DNA from: JAYZQT01 sp036136335
GTDB taxonomy: Bacteria; Pseudomonadota; Alphaproteobacteria; MPNO01; UBA830
Length of the DNA stretch: 64,000 nt
Assembly: GCA_036136335.1 (NCBI GenBank)
Contig: JAYZQT010000054.1
Location: 1-64,000 of the forward strand
Reading direction: 5' to 3'
This document shows positions 8,908-18,600 of the stretch, piece after piece. Below the pieces are notes generated by a model, which had not been told where the DNA came from, searched no databases, and saw only the letters and a list, made by a program, of their open reading frames with translations. Position numbers and translations under genes: made by a program. Numbering within the stretch: position 1 is the stretch's first letter; every line of letters begins with the position of its first letter.

Positions 8908-9602
8908 GCCTCAGAGCGCTTATGAGCCAGAATCATTGAAAAATAAGGTGCTTCGTCGTCCTTCATATCCAAAAGCGGCAAAATCCGCTGCTCAGCCATC
9001 GTCGCCCGTTCGATATACCGCGCACTTTCGCAAATCCCCAAGCCTTCAAGTACGGTCCGTACTTTTGCTAAATGCCGCCCAACCTTGATAATGGCTACAG
9101 AATCCGCTTCGGTAATTCGATCCCTCATCTGTCCGGCATCCAGTGGGCCCGGTACTATAGTCAGTACGTCATTTTTCGCGGATAACGGTGCACCAAGCGC
9201 TGCAGCACAAGCGGTGAGAGAGGATACACCCGGCACCACCTCTGCGCGATAAATTCCAGAAAGCCGACCGAAAAGATACATGAAAGATCCGTAAAAAAAA
9301 GGATCTCCCTCGCAAATTACGGCTACATCTTTTCCATCCTGCAACGCTTTTCCAATTTTGGCAGCGGCGCTGTCGTATACCTCGTCCGCGGGGAACCTTG
9401 ACGAAAAGAGCGGCATACGGATTGCGATTTCCTCCTGTTTTCCTGGCAGATGACCGGCAACAATCTCTCTGGCCAGACTTGGTCCGTTTTCGGGTGCAGG
9501 CCAGGCGATAACAGGGACAGACTGGAGAATTCGAAGCGCTTTGAGCGTTATCAATTCGGGATCACCCGGACCGACGCCCACGCCATACAACGTTCCTAGC
9601 AT
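8898..9602 (-). CDS. cobI: precorrin-2 C20-methyltransferase
   Basis: CobI/CbiL adds the C20 methyl group to precorrin-2 or cobalt-precorrin-2. The 234-residue product starts MLGTLYGVGVGPGDPELITL, the family's canonical N-terminus, and has ICEGDPFFYGSFMYL near residue 94 and VVPGVSSLTACAAALGAPL near 118. The start at 9602 is preferred because the ATG overlaps the cobL stop as TAATG; a longer in-frame version from 9650 would only add an unrelated 16-residue leader read from within cobL. The gene sits between cobL and the cbiG-cobJ fusion in the same operon. Confidence 0.95.
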   Translation of the reverse strand: MLGTLYGVGVGPGDPELITLKALRILQSVPVIAWPAPENGPSLAREIVAGHLPGKQEEIAIRMPLFSSRFPADEVYDSAAAKIGKALQDGKDVAVICEGDPFFYGSFMYLFGRLSGIYRAEVVPGVSSLTACAAALGAPLSAKNDVLTIVPGPLDAGQMRDRITEADSVAIIKVGRHLAKVRTVLEGLGICESARYIERATMAEQRILPLLDMKDDEAPYFSMILAHKRSEAWK

Positions 9603-10810
9603 TAGTGCTTTACCACAGCGAGCTGGGTCACTGGCGTCAACGGTTGCCATCCATTAAACGACCCCACTGGCCCGGTCCGCGAGACAGCAATACGGGTCAA
9701 CACGCCACCCCACTGGTTGTGAGCGTCAAAGAGTGCAGTCTCAGCCTCAGTTGTGACCGCATTAGCAACAAGGCGGCCCCGGGGGTTTAATGCTTCCCAG
9801 CAAAAACGAAACATTCCCGGGCTGGACGCTCCACCGCCAATAAACACCGCATCCGGAGCTTCGAGATTATCAAGTATATCGGGGGCCTCCCCCTCAACCA
9901 AACCTAACCGTGGAACACCCAGAGAGAGAGCATTGCGGGCAATTAGCTCGATCCTGTCAGCTTGTTTTTCCACCGCGGTTGCACGGCAGCTGGCGTGCGA
10001 GCGCATCCACTCTATCGATACTGACCCACAACCGGCGCCCACGTCCCACAAATGCTCGCCGGGAATTGGTGCGAGCGCGGCGAGGGTTGCAGCCCGCACT
10101 TCGCGTTTGGTAAAATTCCCATCGTTAGCAAAAACTTCATCGGGCAGACCTGGCAGGCGAGGCAGTATTATCGCCTCTTTTCCCCCGACACACTTCACCG
10201 CGATTGTGTTGAGGGGCGCCATATCCGTATCCACCCACTCTGCCGCCCTGGCGGTAATGACACGTTCGCGCGGTCCCCCCATATGCTCCAGGACTGTTAG
10301 GTTACTGTCTCCATAGCCCCGTTCTTTGAGTATCTGTGCGACGTCCATTGGCGTTTGCGGCCCGTCCGCCAGAATAAGAAGGCGGGCATCAGGATGAACA
10401 AAGGGAATAATTAAAGACAGGGCCCTTCCGTGCAGCGTTAATTGTTCTGTATCTGCCAACGGCCAGCCGAGCCGTGCTGCAGCTAGCGAAAACGCCGATA
10501 AAGAGGGAACAATCTCCAATTCGGCGGCGGGAAAATAGTTCGCCAGTGTTACACCAATGCCGAAAAACATCGGATCACCCGTCGCTAGAACGCAGACCGG
10601 CGTGTTACGCAAAGCGGCAATCTGCGGTAGTAGATCCGTTAACGGATGAGGCCAGGTCAAACGAGGCCGGCCGTTATCAGGCAACATACCCAGATGTCTG
10701 TCACCACCAACCAGTGTTTCGGCACTATCTAGGAGCCTCCGGCCGCGGGGGGACACCCCGTCCAGCCCATCTTCGCCGATTCCGACGATACTGAGCCACC
10801 TGGTAGTCAT
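9602..10810 (-). CDS. cobL: precorrin-6Y C5,15-methyltransferase (decarboxylating)
   Basis: CobL methylates C5 and C15 and decarboxylates the C12 acetate side chain. The 402-residue chain combines the CbiE-type tetrapyrrole methylase (SIVGIGEDGLDGVSP at 7-21, VLATGDPMFFGIG near 74-86) with a C-terminal CbiT-type methyltransferase (LWDVGAGCGSVSIEWMR near 258-274). Both halves are intact and the length is that of the fused CobL form found in aerobic-pathway organisms rather than separate CbiE and CbiT. Its ATG overlaps the cobH stop by 4 nt and its stop overlaps the cobI start. Confidence 0.96.
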   Translation of the reverse strand: MTTRWLSIVGIGEDGLDGVSPRGRRLLDSAETLVGGDRHLGMLPDNGRPRLTWPHPLTDLLPQIAALRNTPVCVLATGDPMFFGIGVTLANYFPAAELEIVPSLSAFSLAAARLGWPLADTEQLTLHGRALSLIIPFVHPDARLLILADGPQTPMDVAQILKERGYGDSNLTVLEHMGGPRERVITARAAEWVDTDMAPLNTIAVKCVGGKEAIILPRLPGLPDEVFANDGNFTKREVRAATLAALAPIPGEHLWDVGAGCGSVSIEWMRSHASCRATAVEKQADRIELIARNALSLGVPRLGLVEGEAPDILDNLEAPDAVFIGGGASSPGMFRFCWEALNPRGRLVANAVTTEAETALFDAHNQWGGVLTRIAVSRTGPVGSFNGWQPLTPVTQLAVVKH

Positions 10811-11436
10811 GTCTCAAAGTCCCCCGCAAAAGCGTTAACAGCCGCAGCAGCGATGGCGCTGCCGCCCTTGCGACCGAGAAGGGTCATATAAGGAACTTCG
10901 TGGGAACTATCGTTAAGCATATTCTTGGATTCGGCGGCACCGACAAACCCGACGGGGAAACCCAGAACAGCTGCCGGTTTACGCGATGGGTCCTCGGCAA
11001 TCACCTCGAGAAGCCGGAACAGGGCTGTCGGTGCATTGCCGATCGCAACAATACTGCCCGGAAGAAACGGTTTCCAGAGTTCTACCTGAGCGGCGGATCG
11101 GGTAGTGCCCTGTTCCTTTGCCAGCTCCACAAGATTGGGGAGACGAATCATACTCAGGACCTGATTGTCCGCGGGTAGCCGCGCGGCAATTACGCCGTCC
11201 GCTACCATCTGGGAATCACAGATTATAGGTGCGCCAGATGCCAAGGCATTTCGGGCTGTCAGCGCCAATCCATCAGACCATCGAAGATCGGCGACAATTT
11301 CGGGCATCCCACAGGCGTGTATGAGGCGGATGGCAACGTCGGCCAAATCATCCGGTAGGGAGGATAGGTCGGCTTCCGACCGGACAATCTCGAAAGACCG
11401 CCGGTAGATCTTGTGGGGATCGCGGACGTAATCCAT
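10807..11436 (-). CDS. cobH: precorrin-8X methylmutase
   Basis: CobH/CbiC moves the C11 methyl group to C12, giving hydrogenobyrinic or cobyrinic acid. The 209-residue protein shows the family start MDYVRDPHKIYRRSFEIVR, the catalytic His in RLIHACGMPEIV (near 46), and GNAPTALFRLLE near 128. The ATG at 11436 is chosen because it matches family N-termini; it lies 7 nt after the cbiX TGA. An upstream TTG at 11457 would overlap cbiX and has no ribosome binding site. It overlaps cobL at its 3' end. Confidence 0.95.
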   Translation of the reverse strand: MDYVRDPHKIYRRSFEIVRSEADLSSLPDDLADVAIRLIHACGMPEIVADLRWSDGLALTARNALASGAPIICDSQMVADGVIAARLPADNQVLSMIRLPNLVELAKEQGTTRSAAQVELWKPFLPGSIVAIGNAPTALFRLLEVIAEDPSRKPAAVLGFPVGFVGAAESKNMLNDSSHEVPYMTLLGRKGGSAIAAAAVNAFAGDFET

Positions 11437-11443
11437 CGGCGGA

Positions 11444-12460
11444 TCAATCGATACCAATTTTCAGGGTTTTGGGGCCCAGCCTATGAGCAGCATGGGGATA
11501 GGGGTGATGGCCATGATCGTGGCTGTGACCGCCCTTATTACCATCGAGTTGGTCGTGGGAATGTTTGTGCAAATGATCTCCGGCATTTCCCGTGCCGATC
11601 CCCTCCACATGGTGATGGTGGCTTTCCTGTGCAAGACCAACTTCGGCTTCGAAGCCGAGCACCTGTTCCCGGTACTTGCATAGCTGACAGTTCATGTTGT
11701 TTTCGCCCCGGCGAATTTCGTCGATACGTTCCATGAACGTATCAATCACCATGGGATGATCATTAAGGTAAGGGGCCTTGACGAATTCTATTTCAGGATG
11801 CCGTGCTGCAACAATATCGGTATATTCATAAATTCGCCTAACCAGCACGCCGGTGAACAGAAAATAGGGAAAAACGATTATCCGCCTGTAACCGAGCTTT
11901 GCCGCATGTTCCAGGCCCGGTTCAACCAGTGGAAAGGTAACGCCCGAATAGGCCGTTTCACCCCAACCAAAACCGAAGCCCTCCCACAGCATTCGCATAA
12001 TTTTGGTAACATTGGAATTAGCATCTGGATCGGACGCCCCGCGTCCAACCACAACCAGCATGGTTTCTTCAATCGAAACGTCGCGCCCCACAAAATCAAG
12101 AGATTCGTCGATACGGTCCGCGGACGCACGCAACATTTTTAGGTCAATGGCAAGTTCTCGTCCGTAACGGATATCTATCCCCTCCTTGCTGGCCATCCAC
12201 GTATTGAGCACTGAGGGGATATCGTTCTTTGCATGCCCGGCCGCAAATAGCATTCCCGGTACGGCAAGAACATCTGTCACGCCCTGCGCGGCCAGTTTGG
12301 CAAGCCCTTCTTTTATAACTGGGGTGGCAAATTCGAGAAAACCATACTCAACCGGAATTCCTGCAGCCCTTTCACGAATCGCAATGGACAAGTTTTCAAA
12401 CTCGGCGACAGCACCTTCGTCGCGGCTGCCATGCCCGCACACCATAATACCGGTAGTCAC
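11444..12460 (-). CDS. cbiX: long-form sirohydrochlorin cobaltochelatase CbiX with Fe-S motif and His-rich tail
   Basis: CbiX inserts Co(II) into sirohydrochlorin, the first step of the early-cobalt pathway. The 338-residue chain has two chelatase-like halves (CGHGSRDEG with the catalytic His near residue 9; later IVFPYFLFTGVLVRRI with the second-domain site). A C-terminal tail follows, containing MNCQLC, an MXCXXC motif known to hold a 4Fe-4S cluster in the Bacillus megaterium long CbiX, and then about 16 histidines in HHHH, HSHDHGHH and similar runs. The start is GTG 12460, with AGGAGAGG 5 nt upstream. A longer open frame to 12619 should be rejected because it runs antisense into cobD. It leads the methylation operon. 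Confidence 0.93.
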   Translation of the reverse strand: MTTGIMVCGHGSRDEGAVAEFENLSIAIRERAAGIPVEYGFLEFATPVIKEGLAKLAAQGVTDVLAVPGMLFAAGHAKNDIPSVLNTWMASKEGIDIRYGRELAIDLKMLRASADRIDESLDFVGRDVSIEETMLVVVGRGASDPDANSNVTKIMRMLWEGFGFGWGETAYSGVTFPLVEPGLEHAAKLGYRRIIVFPYFLFTGVLVRRIYEYTDIVAARHPEIEFVKAPYLNDHPMVIDTFMERIDEIRRGENNMNCQLCKYREQVLGFEAEVGLAQESHHHHVEGIGTGNAGDHLHKHSHDQLDGNKGGHSHDHGHHPYPHAAHRLGPKTLKIGID

Positions 12461-12519
12461 TGGCCTCTCCTTTTTCAACAGCGATTGATTCCTGACGCGC
12501 ATCAGGCGATTGTCGCCGA

Positions 12520-13515
12520 ATGATGTTTCAGTGGTACTCCGCAGACGGCGCTGCCGTCCACCCCCTGTTGGTGGTAATGCTCGCCCTGGCAATTGACATA
12601 GCTCTTGGCGACCCACCAAAGATTTACCGGAAAATTCCGCACCCGGTCGCCCTGTTCGGCAATTTGATCGTATTTTTTGACAAAAAACTCAACCGCGAAC
12701 AGCGATCGGACCGCACCCGGTTCTGGCGAGGTGCGTTGGTAACGCTGCTTCTTGTCGCCATAGCTGTCTTCACGGGGTATGCCATTCAGTGGATGCTGTC
12801 CCAGATTAAATTTGGCTGGATTGCTGGTGCATTGATAGGTAGCGTATTCATCGCGTATCGAGGACTGTTCAATCACGTCCGCGAGGTAGCCGCTGAACTT
12901 GATGTATCGCTCAGCCGGGGGCGCTCCGCAGTTGCGCACATTGTTGGCCGCAATCCGGAATCCTTGGATGAACACGGGGTGGCCCGCGCTGCGATCGAAT
13001 CGACGGCAGAAAATTTTTCCGACGGGGTCGTTGCCCCGGTGATCTGGTTTGCGCTGTTGGGTCTTCCCGGCCTTTTCTTCTGCAAGGCGGTCAACACCCT
13101 GGATAGCATGCTGGGTCATCGGGATGACCGCCATGAGTATTTTGGTAAATTCGCCGCCCGGATGGACGATGCAGTGAACGCAGTACCCGCCCGTATCGCC
13201 GGGCTCCTGATCGTAATTACAGCGGCGATGGGTATCGGCACGCGTGGAGGTAGAGCCTGGACTGCGGTGGTAAACGATGCCGAAAAACACCGTTCCGTCA
13301 ATGCAGGCTGGCCCGAAGCTGCGATGGCAGGCGCCCTCGGTCTGGCGCTGGCCGGTCCGCGCCATTACGGTAATTTTATTGTTGAGGACGCCTGGATGAA
13401 CAAATCCGGCAAGCCCGACGCCACCCCTGAAGATATTCGCCGTGCACTTAGCCTGTACCGGAAAACGGGCGCCGCACTGGCGGGAACGCTGTTGTTGTTC
13501 ATGGCGTTGGCCTGA
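12520..13515 (+). CDS. cobD: adenosylcobinamide-phosphate synthase (CbiB family)
   Basis: CobD/CbiB attaches the aminopropanol phosphate arm to adenosylcobyric acid in the inner membrane. The 331-residue protein has several hydrophobic helices (for example LLVVMLALAIDIALGDPP near 16-33 and WRGALVTLLLVAIAVFTGYA) and family motifs HPVALFG, ESTAENFSDGVVAPV near 160-174 and NTLDSMLGHRDDRHEYFG near 192-209. It is divergent from cbiX with 59 nt between the two starts, so this gap must hold both promoters. It faces cobQ at its 3' end, with 16 nt between the stops. Confidence 0.96.
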   Translation: MMFQWYSADGAAVHPLLVVMLALAIDIALGDPPKIYRKIPHPVALFGNLIVFFDKKLNREQRSDRTRFWRGALVTLLLVAIAVFTGYAIQWMLSQIKFGWIAGALIGSVFIAYRGLFNHVREVAAELDVSLSRGRSAVAHIVGRNPESLDEHGVARAAIESTAENFSDGVVAPVIWFALLGLPGLFFCKAVNTLDSMLGHRDDRHEYFGKFAARMDDAVNAVPARIAGLLIVITAAMGIGTRGGRAWTAVVNDAEKHRSVNAGWPEAAMAGALGLALAGPRHYGNFIVEDAWMNKSGKPDATPEDIRRALSLYRKTGAALAGTLLLFMALA

Positions 13516-13531
13516 CCGCATGGGCGGCGCC

Positions 13532-14980
13532 CTAAGCATCAACCATCCCGTCAAGGTCCAGATGAATTTCCAGATGATGGGCGAGCGCATCCAGCGTTTC
13601 ATCAATGCTGGCCTCGTAATTTATTGTCGCCCGAACACCGGGTTTCAGTCGCTGTAGAAAGGCACTACGGAATGCATCAGATCCAAAAATCCCATGGACG
13701 TAACATCCGAACACTCGGCCATCAGCGGAGATAGCACCATCCGCGCCAGATCGCAGCTTTAGCATCGGGTGCGCCGTATCGGGGCCATCGGTTTCACCCA
13801 CGTGCATCTCATAACCCGAAATCGGCGTATCGGTCATGGTATCAGTGCCCGATACTTCGTTGAGGGTCTTTTTCGCGGTCAAAACAGTCCGGATATCTAA
13901 CAGGCCGAGTCCCAACGCCTCCGCAGGCGGACCTTCAATCCCAGCCGGGTCCGACACGGCGGTGCCTAACATCTGGTAGCCGCCGCAGATACCGAGCACA
14001 GCCCCGCCACGTCGCAAATGCGCAGAGATATCAATATCCCAGCCCTGCGTACGAACAAATTCCAGATCCGCCAGGGTCGCCTTTGATCCCGGTAACACCA
14101 CCAGATCGGCATCCCCCGGTAATGCTTCTCCCGCCCGGACCATTACAACTGATACTTCAGGTTCGGCACACAAAGGATCCAGATCATCGAAATTGGCAAT
14201 ACGGGATAAAACTGGCACGACGATCTTAATTGCCCGAGGTTGTTCAACCTTCGCACCGGTATCGAACGCGTCTTCTCTCGGGAGGCGGCTGGCATCGGAA
14301 AACCAGGGTACTACGCCATAAGATGCCATGGCCGTCTGCTCACGGATGATCTCGAGCCCATCATCAAACAGCGATGCATCACCGCGAAATTTATTCACGA
14401 TAAAACCCCGTGTCAGTCCGCGTTCAGATTCGCTGAGCAGGTTCCAGGTGCCTACCAGCTGCGCTATCACACCACCCCGGTCAATATCACCAATAAGCAT
14501 TACCGGTATGTTAACGGCCTCAGCAAAGCCCATATTGGCAATATCCGCGGCGCGAAGATTGACTTCCGCAGCGCTTCCCGCGCCTTCAACCAGAACCAGG
14601 TCAGCGAGGGCCGACAAACGGTAAAACCCGTCCTTTACTGCACCCATCAGACTGGGTTTCATGTTCTGGTATTCGCGCGCATTCGCGTTGCCAACGATTT
14701 TTCCATTTACGATAACCTGGGCACCTGTCTCGGTCTGTGGCTTGAGCAAAACCGGGTTCATATCTGTATGGGGCTGTGTATTGCAGGCGCGCGCCTGCAG
14801 CGCCTGGGCACGGCCTATTTCACCACCATCGTTGGTGACGGCTGCATTGTTGGACATGTTCTGTGGTTTGAATGGGCGCACCTTGAGCCCACGGCGGGTG
14901 TAGGCGCGGCACAATCCGGCCGTGAGAACCGATTTTCCAACATCGGATCCTGTGCCTTGGAACATGAGCGAAGGAATCAT
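13532..14980 (-). CDS. cobQ: cobyric acid synthase
   Basis: CobQ amidates the b, d, e and g carboxylates of adenosylcobyrinate a,c-diamide, consuming glutamine and ATP. The 482-residue protein starts with the P-loop-like MFQGTGSDVGKSVL and PFKPQNMSNNA, and its amidotransferase domain has the nucleophile in LGICGGYQMLG (near residue 332) and the His in GCYVHGIFG (near 427). It lies 23 nt downstream of cobO on the same strand and is the last gene of the riboswitch-led cobW-cobN-cobO-cobQ unit. Confidence 0.97.
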   Translation of the reverse strand: MIPSLMFQGTGSDVGKSVLTAGLCRAYTRRGLKVRPFKPQNMSNNAAVTNDGGEIGRAQALQARACNTQPHTDMNPVLLKPQTETGAQVIVNGKIVGNANAREYQNMKPSLMGAVKDGFYRLSALADLVLVEGAGSAAEVNLRAADIANMGFAEAVNIPVMLIGDIDRGGVIAQLVGTWNLLSESERGLTRGFIVNKFRGDASLFDDGLEIIREQTAMASYGVVPWFSDASRLPREDAFDTGAKVEQPRAIKIVVPVLSRIANFDDLDPLCAEPEVSVVMVRAGEALPGDADLVVLPGSKATLADLEFVRTQGWDIDISAHLRRGGAVLGICGGYQMLGTAVSDPAGIEGPPAEALGLGLLDIRTVLTAKKTLNEVSGTDTMTDTPISGYEMHVGETDGPDTAHPMLKLRSGADGAISADGRVFGCYVHGIFGSDAFRSAFLQRLKPGVRATINYEASIDETLDALAHHLEIHLDLDGMVDA

Positions 14981-15003
14981 GGGAGGCTACCTGACGAGAA
15001 CAT

Positions 15004-15627
15004 CTAGAACTCAATCCCTTTCTGCGCGCGTACATTCTGTTCGCGGAAAGGGTGTTTGATCTGGGTCATTTCGGTCACCAGATCTGCGATTTTAATCAAC
15101 TCCGGCTTGGCGTTCCTCCCTGTGACAACGATATGAAGCATATCACGCTTATTCCGGAAGGTCTCCAGAACTTCATCAAGATTGAGATAATCGTATCGTA
15201 ATACGATGTTGAGTTCGTCGAGTACCACGAGATCATAAGACGGATCGGCGATCATTTCTTTAGACACCTTCCATGCCGCAGCCGCAGCCGCAATATCACG
15301 AGCCTTGTCTTGGGTCTCCCACGTGAAGCCTTCACCCATGGTTCTAATGGTCACCTGATCCGGAAACCGATCGAGCACGAAGCGTTCCCCTGTCTCCCAC
15401 TTTCCCTTTACGTACTGGACAACACCGGCTTTCATGCCGTTACCAATAGCACGCGCAACAAGGCCAAACGCAGCGGTTGATTTTCCCTTGCCCTTGCCGG
15501 TGTGAACTATCAGCAAACCCTTTTCAACGGTCTTTTGGGCAAGCATCCTGTCTCGCGATTCTTTTCGTTTTCTCGACTTTTCATTTGCATGCGCAAATTC
15601 TTCTTCCGTGTTGGGCTTCCTAATCAT
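15004..15627 (-). CDS. cobO: cob(I)yrinic acid a,c-diamide adenosyltransferase
   Basis: CobO (CobA/BtuR type) transfers the 5'-deoxyadenosyl group from ATP to the cob(I)alt corrinoid. The 207-residue protein has the P-loop HTGKGKGKSTAAFG near residues 42-55, the YVKGKWETGE segment near 73 and the Walker-B-like VVLDELNIVLRY near 130. The first 30 residues are highly charged and rich in Lys, Arg and Glu. The C-terminus ENVRAQKGIEF is the usual family ending. Its start overlaps the cobN stop by 8 nt. Confidence 0.96.
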   Translation of the reverse strand: MIRKPNTEEEFAHANEKSRKRKESRDRMLAQKTVEKGLLIVHTGKGKGKSTAAFGLVARAIGNGMKAGVVQYVKGKWETGERFVLDRFPDQVTIRTMGEGFTWETQDKARDIAAAAAAWKVSKEMIADPSYDLVVLDELNIVLRYDYLNLDEVLETFRNKRDMLHIVVTGRNAKPELIKIADLVTEMTQIKHPFREQNVRAQKGIEF

Positions 15628-18600
15628 CAGGGTGCTCCTTCAGTTCACTAAGGCGGTTCCAGGCTATGTTGGAACGCGGCCTCCACAGGCCCCTTTCCTG
15701 GGCTTCTAGCAGGCGCCCGGCGATTTCACGCAGAGCATCGGGATTGTTTGACTCAAGAAACTCGCGCACGGAATCGTCATCTAGATAGGCCTCAAAAACC
15801 AAATCAAAATGATGATCTTTCACGCAATGCGCTGTCGCAGCAAAGGCAAAAAGGTAGTCTACCGTTGCCGCCATTTCGAATGCACCCTTGTAGCCATGAC
15901 GCATGACCCCAGCTATCCATTTGGGGTTTATTACGCGGGCGCGGACCACGCGACCGATTTCGTCTTCAAGCCTTCGGATTTTCGGTGTTTCAGGGCGCGA
16001 ATGATCATTATGCCAGGTCGTCGGTTGAGTGCCAGACAAATGGCGCACTGCGGCTGTAAGGCCGCCTTCAAACTGGTAGTAATCGTCGGAATCGAGCAGA
16101 TCGTGTTCGCGGTTATCCTGGTTATGGAGGACAGCCTGGACACCACCGAGCCGGCGTTCAAACAGGCGTTGTTCAGCTGCGCCGTGCGCGCCGGCGCCGT
16201 ATGCATATCCACCCCAAGCGATGTAAGCGCGCGCCAGATCAGCATCGGTATCCCAACCGCGTTCGTCGATCAGTGCCTGCAGTCCCGCTCCGTAAGCACC
16301 GGGCTTGGAGCCAAACACCCGGTGACCAGCGCGATGAAGCGCTGTTTTCTTATCCACTCCATCAGCGATGAGACCTGCGGCATCGTCTCTTACCCTTGCG
16401 GCAAGAGGGTTCATTTCGTCGGGCTCATCCATCGCAGCAACGGCACGAACGGCGGAGTCGAACAGATCAATCTGTTGAGGGAAGGCATCGCGAAAAAATC
16501 CGGATAGCCGAAGCGTCACATCCACCCGTGGCCGGTCAAGCACCCCAAGCGGCATGATATCGAAGCCCGACACACGGCCGGACCCACGATCCCACTGCGG
16601 CTGGACACCCATCAACGCCAACCCCTGTGCGATGTCATCACCGCCGGTACGCATATTCGACGTGCCCCAGGCCGACAAGGCAATGCTGCGGAGCCATTCA
16701 CCACATTCCTGCAGGTGCCGGTCAATCAACAAGTTTGCCGACTTCCAACCCAGCGTCCACGCTGTCGGCGTAGGCACGGTGCGCGTATCGATGGAATAAA
16801 AATTGCGGCCGGTTGGGAGAACCTCAGGGCGGCCGCGGGTTGGTGCACCGGAAGGACCAGGCGGGACGAAAGATCCATCCAGGGCGGCCAATGTACCAGC
16901 AAGTTCTGCCACACCACAGGCCTCAACGGCCGGTCGAATCCGCTCCGATATTTCTGCAAGCACTTTACAGGTATGCTGCCACGCTGCATCCGGCAAACGA
17001 CCGCTGACCAGATCCAGCGCCAGGATTTCAAGACGTTCGACGGTATCACCGTTACTTCGCCAGCTATCCTCGCCTTTGAGTACATCAGGATTTGGGCCGG
17101 TCCACCTGTCGGCGGGGACACAATCAAGTGGGTCAAAATCGTTTAGCCCCAAGTCAGTGGCAAGTGCGCGAATAAGAGATTGATCTCCATTTTTACCGTC
17201 GCGACGAGGCAGGCGGGTGAGCGCTACCAGAAGAGCATCACACAATCCACCGCTGGGACTCTCGCCAAAGATATGCAGTCCGTCGCGGATCTGCATCTCC
17301 TTCAACTCACAGAGATAGTTGTCGAGTTTGACAAGTGCTTCCTCGGCGGGTTCCTCTGACTGGATCCCGCAATCAAGATCAAGGCCCGTCGACCGCGCCA
17401 GTTCGACAATGTTTTCGCGTAGCAGCTCGATACGCCGCGGATCAACTCCGGCTGCCTCATAATATTCGTCAACCAGCCTTTCGAGATCGGCAAGCGGGCC
17501 ATAAGTGTCCGAACGGGCTAGTGGCGGCGTGAGGTGATCAATGATCACCCCAGATGCACGGCGCTTGGCCTGTGTACCCTCGCCGGGATCGTTAACAATA
17601 AAAGGACAAATGTTGGGCGTTGGCCCGAGCACAGCTTCCGGAAAACACCCGGCAGAGAGAGCCAGTGACTTGCCGGGTAGCCATTCGAGATTACCATGCT
17701 TACCCATGTGGATCACGGCATCGGCACGCAGCTGCATGCGGACCCAGGCGTAAAAAGCAAAGTAGCCGTGTGGTGGAACCAGATCGGGATCATGGTAGGT
17801 TTTTTCAGGATTTATATTGTACCCACGCGCCGGCTGCAGCCCGATAGCGATGTTGCCGCAGCGAAATGCCGGAATGGCAAACGTGCCGCAATCGGTTTCC
17901 CCGACCCGATAGAACGGATCGGCCTCCGGCGAACCCCATTGACCTGTCACGACATCCTGAACGGACTTTGGCAAAACAGCAAAATAGTTATGGTAATCGG
18001 CAAGTGTAAGCGTCTCTTCAACGACGCGTGCTTCTATCTGCGCGTTAGTTGGACCGGCAAGCAGGCGGGCAACAAGAGCGTTACCGTCGGTAGGTAGCCC
18101 CTCTATGTGGTACCCAGCCTTCGCCATGGAGCGAAGTAGCCTCAGGGTGCCGGCTGGCGTATCGAGTCCGACACCATTGCCGATACGGCCGTCACGGTTG
18201 GGGTAATTGGCAAGGATCACTGCAATTCGTCGGTCCTTCGCCTGGGTGCGACGCAATTTCACCCAGGCCGCCGCGAGGTCTACCACAAAGGTCACCCGAT
18301 CGTGGGACGGTCGGTGTTTAACCACCGCTGTCTGGGTGGCATCATCAAAACTGGCTTTGTTTTTAAACGCTACCGCACGCGCGAGCACACGCCCGTCAAC
18401 CTCTGGCAAGGCTACGTTCATCGCGATATCGCTCGCGAACAAACCGGTGTCGCTGGCAGCCCAGACCTCCTCGCTAGTCGAGGCAAATACAGTCTGCAGG
18501 ATTGGACAGCCGGGGATGTCAAGAGGCGATTCAGTTCGACTTGCACCTGGTGCAGACACAGCAAAACCCGTTGCATTGAGAATAATGTCCGGCGGTACCG

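Noticed and set aside
12461..12619. N-terminal extension of CbiX by 53 codons.
   Set aside because: It would overlap the start of divergent cobD, lacks similarity to CbiX, and GTG 12460 has a strong ribosome binding site.
12502..13605. A 367-codon open frame on the minus strand opposite cobD.
   Set aside because: It is fully antisense to cobD, whose family motifs and membrane helices are clear; its own translation has no recognisable fold.
15809..16507. A 232-codon plus-strand frame inside cobN.
   Set aside because: Antisense shadow of CobN, which is intact and full length.
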